Shown piece after piece: positions 7,135 through 10,083 of a stretch of 10,083 nt of DNA. The notes beneath the pieces were generated by a model. The model saw only the letters and a program-made list of their open reading frames with translations. It did not search any database and was not told where the DNA came from. Every line of letters begins with the position of its first letter. Position 1 is the stretch's first letter. Both the position numbers and the translations under genes were made by a program. Origin of the DNA: WS-11 sp035275545 (GTDB taxonomy: Bacteria > Eisenbacteria > RBG-16-71-46); the NCBI GenBank assembly GCA_035275545.1, contig DATEMP010000274.1, positions 1-10,083 of the forward strand, in the 5' to 3' direction.

Positions 7135-9657
7135 ATGTCCGCCCTCCCCTCGATACCGGCGGCGCTCCGTGCGCGCGCCGCCCATGTCCCGGGCCAGCTC
7201 CTGGTGCTCGCCCAGCTCGCGGCACTCGCCCTGGTGGTGCGGGTGTTCGCGCTCGAGAGCGCCGCCTTCGGCCGCGTGTTCATGCTCATGGTGGCCGGGT
7301 ACGCGCTCCAGATCGTGACGCCCGCCCGGCTCCGCCTGCCGCTCTTCGCCGTGCTCTCGGCGATCGCGGCCGCCCTGGTGCTGGGCCCAACGCAGGCGGC
7401 GTGGCTGTTCGCGATCGGGCTGGCTCTCATCGGCCTCTGCCACCTGCCGGTGCCGTTCGGCGCCCGCATCGCTGCCGTCGTGCTGGCTGCAACCGCGCTG
7501 GCGCTCTTCCGCGGCGGCGTCTGGTCGCCGCCCTGGTCCTCGATCGTCTGGCCGATCTTCGGCGCGATGTTCATGTTCCGCCTGATCGTCTACCTCTACG
7601 ACTTGAGAAACCGCGCCGCGCCGACCGGATTCTGGCGGTCGGTCGCCTACTTCTTCATGCTCCCGACCGTCTGCTTCCCGCTCTTCCCGGTGGTCGACTA
7701 CAAGACGATGTGGCGCACCTGGACGAACGGGGAGCCGTCGACGCGCGTGCACCAGACCGGCGCGGACTGGATCCTGCGGGGGCTGGTCCAGCTCCTGCTC
7801 TACCGGCTGGTCTACCACTCGCTCTCGGTCGACGTCGCGAGCGTCGAGAACGCGTCGCAGGCGCTGCTCTATCTCGTGCGCCCGTACCTGCTGTATCTCA
7901 GAATCTCGGGCAGCTTCCACCTGGTGATCGGCATCATGCACCTCTACGGGTTCGACCTGCCGCGCACCAGCCACAATTACTTCCTCGCCAGCAGCTTCAC
8001 GGACTACTGGCGCCGCATCAACATCTATTGGAAGGATTTCCTCCAGAAGATCTTCTTCAACCCGGTGGTGTTCCGTCTCGGCCGGCGGATGAACGCCACC
8101 GCGGCGCTGGTGGTCGCCACGCTGGTGGCGTTCTTCGCCACCTGGGCGCTGCACTCCTACCAGTGGTTCTGGATCCGCCGTGCGTTCCCGGTGGTCTGGC
8201 AGGACATCGTCTTCTGGTCGATCATGGGGCTCGCGGTGCTCGGGAACATGCTGGTGGAGGCGCGCCGCGGGCGGCAGCGCCGGCTCACGCGCCCGGAGCG
8301 GTCGGTGCGCGCCGAGCTGGGCCTGGCGCTGCGCACCATCGCCACGTTCACGGTCATCTGCCTGAGCTGGGCGGTGTGGTCCGCGCCCTCGCTGCCCGAG
8401 CTCTCCCAGGTGCTCTCCTACCTGCTCCGCCCGCGCCCGGTGGATCTCGCCTGGCTCGCCGCGGGGATCCTGGGCCTGGGGCTCGCGGCGATCGTCTACG
8501 AGCGGCGCGAGCAGCGCGCCCTCGCCGCGGCCCGCGCGCCCGCCGGCGCCGCTCCCGGCATCGGGATCGGTCCGCTCCGCATCTCGTGGACGACGCTGCG
8601 GGTCGGGGGGTCGGCAGCCGCGCTGCTGGTGCTGGTCTACGCCTCGCTGGTGCTGGTCTATCCGCCGCGGGTCGCCGATGTCGTCGACCAGCTCAAGAAT
8701 CCGCTGCGGCTCTCGCACGGCGACGCGGCGATGATGGACAAGGGGTACTACGAGGAGCTCACCGACGTCTCGCGCTTCAACCCCGAGCTCGCCGGCGTCT
8801 ACGCGCGCAAGCCCGCCGACTGGGACCGCTGCTGGGCGTTCCATCACATCGACAGCTTTCCCAACTTCGTCATGCTGCCCTCGCGGCGGGTCGCCTACAT
8901 GGGGGCGATGATGTCCACCAACCGCTGGGCGATGCGCGACCGAGACTACGCGCTCGAGAAGCCCGCCGGCACCTACCGCATCGCGCTGCTCGGCGACTCG
9001 CACGGCATGGGCGGCGGCGTCCCCGACCAGCGCACCTTCGAGAACGTGGCCGAGGACCGGCTCAACGCCGAGGGCGGCGGGCGGCGCTACGAGATCCTCA
9101 ACTTCTCGCGCGCGGGCTACGGGCCGGCCGCGCGCCTGTGGCTGCTCGAGCGCTCGGTGTGGCGGTTCCAGCCCGACGCGGTGATCGTGACCGGCGTCGA
9201 CGACCTGAAGTGGATCTCGCGCGAGGTGGTCGGCGGCGCGGCCGGACGCTACGCGCCGCCCTTCCAGGCGATGGCCGCCGCCGCGAGCCAGGCGGGCATC
9301 GACACGCGCACGCCCGAGCCGCTTGCCGAGGCGCGCATGCGCCCGTACCGGGAGCAGGTGCTGTCGAGCATCTACCGGGGCGTGGTCGAGCAGTGCCGCG
9401 CCCACGGCGCCCGGCCGATCGCGGTGTTCATCCCGCAGCCCCGGATCGAGGGTCCCGAGGCGATGGTCGAGATCCGCCGGCAGATCGAGGTGGCGCGGGA
9501 GGCCGGGCTCCACACCATCGACCTGCTCGACACCTATGATGGGGCGGAGCTCGAGTCGCTGTGGGTGGCGACCTGGGACCGCCACCCGAACGCGCGCGGA
9601 CATGCGATGCTGGGCGAGCGCCTGACCCGGGCGCTGGAGCGCGAGCTGGGTCCCTGA
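7135..9657 (+). CDS. MBOAT acyltransferase fused to a C-terminal SGNH-hydrolase domain (DltB+DltD-like)
   Basis: An 840-residue inner-membrane protein. Residues about 20-455 contain a dozen or so hydrophobic segments and the MBOAT signature: SSFTDYWRRINIYWKDF (about 286-302) followed by WALHSYQW with the likely catalytic H340. The position usually held by His in bacterial DltB/AlgI/PatA (WRRWH) is N296 here. A last membrane helix (about 488-509) leads into an SGNH-like domain: GDSHG with nucleophile S622, NFSRAGYGP (656-664), TGVDD (686-690) in the place of GxND, and WDRHPNARGH with D815 and H817. The predicted role is to take an acyl group from the carrier encoded next door and transfer it to an extracytoplasmic acceptor, with the SGNH domain acting in the final transfer or hydrolysis. 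The carrier-protein gene follows after 13 bases. The ATG is supported by the extended -10 element just upstream and a plausible N-terminus; there is no clear ribosome-binding site. The acceptor (glycan, peptidoglycan, lipid or small molecule) is unknown. Confidence 0.85.
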   Translation: MSALPSIPAALRARAAHVPGQLLVLAQLAALALVVRVFALESAAFGRVFMLMVAGYALQIVTPARLRLPLFAVLSAIAAALVLGPTQAAWLFAIGLALIGLCHLPVPFGARIAAVVLAATALALFRGGVWSPPWSSIVWPIFGAMFMFRLIVYLYDLRNRAAPTGFWRSVAYFFMLPTVCFPLFPVVDYKTMWRTWTNGEPSTRVHQTGADWILRGLVQLLLYRLVYHSLSVDVASVENASQALLYLVRPYLLYLRISGSFHLVIGIMHLYGFDLPRTSHNYFLASSFTDYWRRINIYWKDFLQKIFFNPVVFRLGRRMNATAALVVATLVAFFATWALHSYQWFWIRRAFPVVWQDIVFWSIMGLAVLGNMLVEARRGRQRRLTRPERSVRAELGLALRTIATFTVICLSWAVWSAPSLPELSQVLSYLLRPRPVDLAWLAAGILGLGLAAIVYERREQRALAAARAPAGAAPGIGIGPLRISWTTLRVGGSAAALLVLVYASLVLVYPPRVADVVDQLKNPLRLSHGDAAMMDKGYYEELTDVSRFNPELAGVYARKPADWDRCWAFHHIDSFPNFVMLPSRRVAYMGAMMSTNRWAMRDRDYALEKPAGTYRIALLGDSHGMGGGVPDQRTFENVAEDRLNAEGGGRRYEILNFSRAGYGPAARLWLLERSVWRFQPDAVIVTGVDDLKWISREVVGGAAGRYAPPFQAMAAAASQAGIDTRTPEPLAEARMRPYREQVLSSIYRGVVEQCRAHGARPIAVFIPQPRIEGPEAMVEIRRQIEVAREAGLHTIDLLDTYDGAELESLWVATWDRHPNARGHAMLGERLTRALERELGP
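8625..8660 (+). repeat. In-frame 15-base repeat in the last membrane helix
   Basis: GCTGGTGCTGGTCTA occurs at 8625-8639 and again at 8646-8660, a 21-base (7-codon) period inside the MBOAT-SGNH gene. It encodes a repeated L-V-L-V-Y in the helix that tethers the SGNH domain. It may be a small internal duplication or simply low-complexity hydrophobic coding. Confidence 0.5.
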
Positions 9658-9670
9658 ACCGGAGGAGACG

Positions 9671-9925
9671 ATGGGCGACACGCAGGAGATCCGCGACAAG
9701 GTGAAGGCGTTCATCCTCCGCGAGTTCCTCGAAGGCGAGGATCCGAGCGCGCTCGGTCCGACCACGCAGCTGGTCAGCTCCGGGATCCTCGATTCGATCG
9801 CCACCCTCAAGCTGGTGGCGTGGCTCGAGAAGGAGTTCGGCATCGGCATCGCGGCGCACGAGGCGGACGCTCAGAACCTCGACACGCTCGATCAGATCAC
9901 GCAGCTCGTGGCTTCGAAGCGGTAG
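9671..9925 (+). CDS. Stand-alone acyl/peptidyl carrier protein (DltC-like)
   Basis: An 84-residue carrier protein, expected to be a four-helix bundle carrying a 4'-phosphopantetheine arm on S42. The attachment motif is SSGILDSIATLKL (36-48), with D41-S42-I43 replacing the DSL of fatty-acid ACPs. The preceding GILDS resembles the GLLDS of DltC and of discrete carriers in adenylation-type clusters. A predicted helix follows (LVAWLEKEFGIGI), then a conserved-style third helix (NLDTLDQITQLV). GGAGGAG lies 3 bases upstream of the ATG, a strong ribosome-binding site. It sits 13 bases after the MBOAT-SGNH gene and 14 bases before the adenylating enzyme, placing it as the shuttle between the two. A phosphopantetheinyl transferase must be encoded elsewhere. 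The loaded acid is unknown. Confidence 0.92.
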   Translation: MGDTQEIRDKVKAFILREFLEGEDPSALGPTTQLVSSGILDSIATLKLVAWLEKEFGIGIAAHEADAQNLDTLDQITQLVASKR

Positions 9926-9939
9926 AGGTTCGGGCCGGC

Positions 9940-10083
9940 ATGGACCCTGAAATCCCGCTCCACGCGCTGTTCCTCCGCTCCGCCGCCCGCAGCCCCGACC
10001 GCGTCGCGGTGCGCGAGCCGGGGGGCGCATCGGTCTCGTACCGGGAGCTCGAGGAGCTCGCGGCGCGCGTGCGCGACCGGCTC
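9940..10083 (+). CDS. AMP-binding (adenylation) enzyme, N-terminal fragment at window edge (DltA/NRPS A-domain-like)
   Basis: Only the first 48 residues are present; the reading frame is open to the edge. IPLHALFLRSAARSPDRVAV followed by VSYRELEELAARV is the standard opening of ANL-superfamily adenylating enzymes, especially NRPS A domains and DltA-type ligases (pattern L-x-x-L-F-x-x-x-A-x-x-x-P-x-x-x-A-V ... Y-x-E-L). None of the later AMP-binding or substrate-pocket motifs is in view, so the activated acid cannot be predicted. The ATG is the only good start near the carrier stop; GAGG sits about 12 bases upstream, a little far. Its position right after the carrier gene argues that it loads that carrier. 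It could also open a larger multidomain NRPS-like protein or be an acyl-CoA ligase relative. Confidence 0.8.
   Translation, partial: MDPEIPLHALFLRSAARSPDRVAVREPGGASVSYRELEELAARVRDRL

Noticed and set aside
6898..9849. A 983-codon open frame on the minus strand opposite the MBOAT-SGNH and carrier genes
   Set aside because: Its translation is a low-complexity Arg/Glu/His/Pro-rich string with no domain, and the plus-strand frame has clear catalytic motifs. It is a product of GC-rich codon usage in the opposite frame.
1..10083. tRNA, rRNA, CRISPR arrays, insertion sequences, attachment sites
   Set aside because: On reading through the window I saw no spaced identical repeats of CRISPR type, no transposase motifs or terminal inverted repeats, and no tRNA-like cloverleaf in the few intergenic gaps, which are all under 170 bases.

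Overview
The window comes from a very GC-rich bacterial chromosome: codon third positions are dominated by G/C, and several starts are GTG. Nothing in it fixes the phylum. The mix of beta-oxidation genes, a coenzyme-F420-reductase-like protein, a secreted sugar-degrading enzyme and a carrier-protein cassette would suit an uncultured soil or sediment lineage, for example Eisenbacteria, Acidobacteriota, Myxococcota or Actinomycetota-like. This is an inference from style only. There are no RNA genes, CRISPR arrays, insertion sequences or phage genes that I can see.

Left half, minus strand (read from 6270 down to 1). A long secreted protein resembling the YetA/exo-rhamnogalacturonan-lyase (PL26-type) family comes first. 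After a 65-base gap follows a tight three-gene unit: a YdeI/OmdA-like small protein, a thiolase starting 4 bases after its stop, and a 3-hydroxyacyl-CoA dehydrogenase/enoyl-CoA hydratase fusion whose ATG overlaps the thiolase TGA (ATGA). The fusion protein runs off the left edge. The thiolase plus the dehydrogenase/hydratase fusion provide the hydration, oxidation and thiolysis steps of fatty-acid beta-oxidation, much as FadNA or FadBA do.

Centre (6271-6437). This is a 167-base divergent intergenic region between the secreted protein and a plus-strand gene for an NADPH:F420 oxidoreductase-like Rossmann protein. It carries a 9-base direct repeat but no convincing promoter.

Right half, plus strand (7135 to the right edge). 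A short hairpin and a good extended -10 element precede an 840-residue membrane protein in which an MBOAT acyltransferase is fused to a C-terminal SGNH-hydrolase domain. Thirteen bases later comes an 84-residue stand-alone acyl/peptidyl carrier protein, and 14 bases after that the start of an AMP-binding (adenylation) enzyme cut by the window edge. Adenylating ligase, carrier protein, MBOAT and SGNH protein are the same four functional parts as DltA, DltC, DltB and DltD of the D-alanylation system. Here DltB- and DltD-like parts are a single polypeptide and the gene order is BD-C-A. The likely job is to activate a small acid, load it on the carrier, and have the membrane protein move the acyl group onto an extracytoplasmic acceptor. 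The substrate and acceptor cannot be read from this window. This cassette is the most interesting content here.
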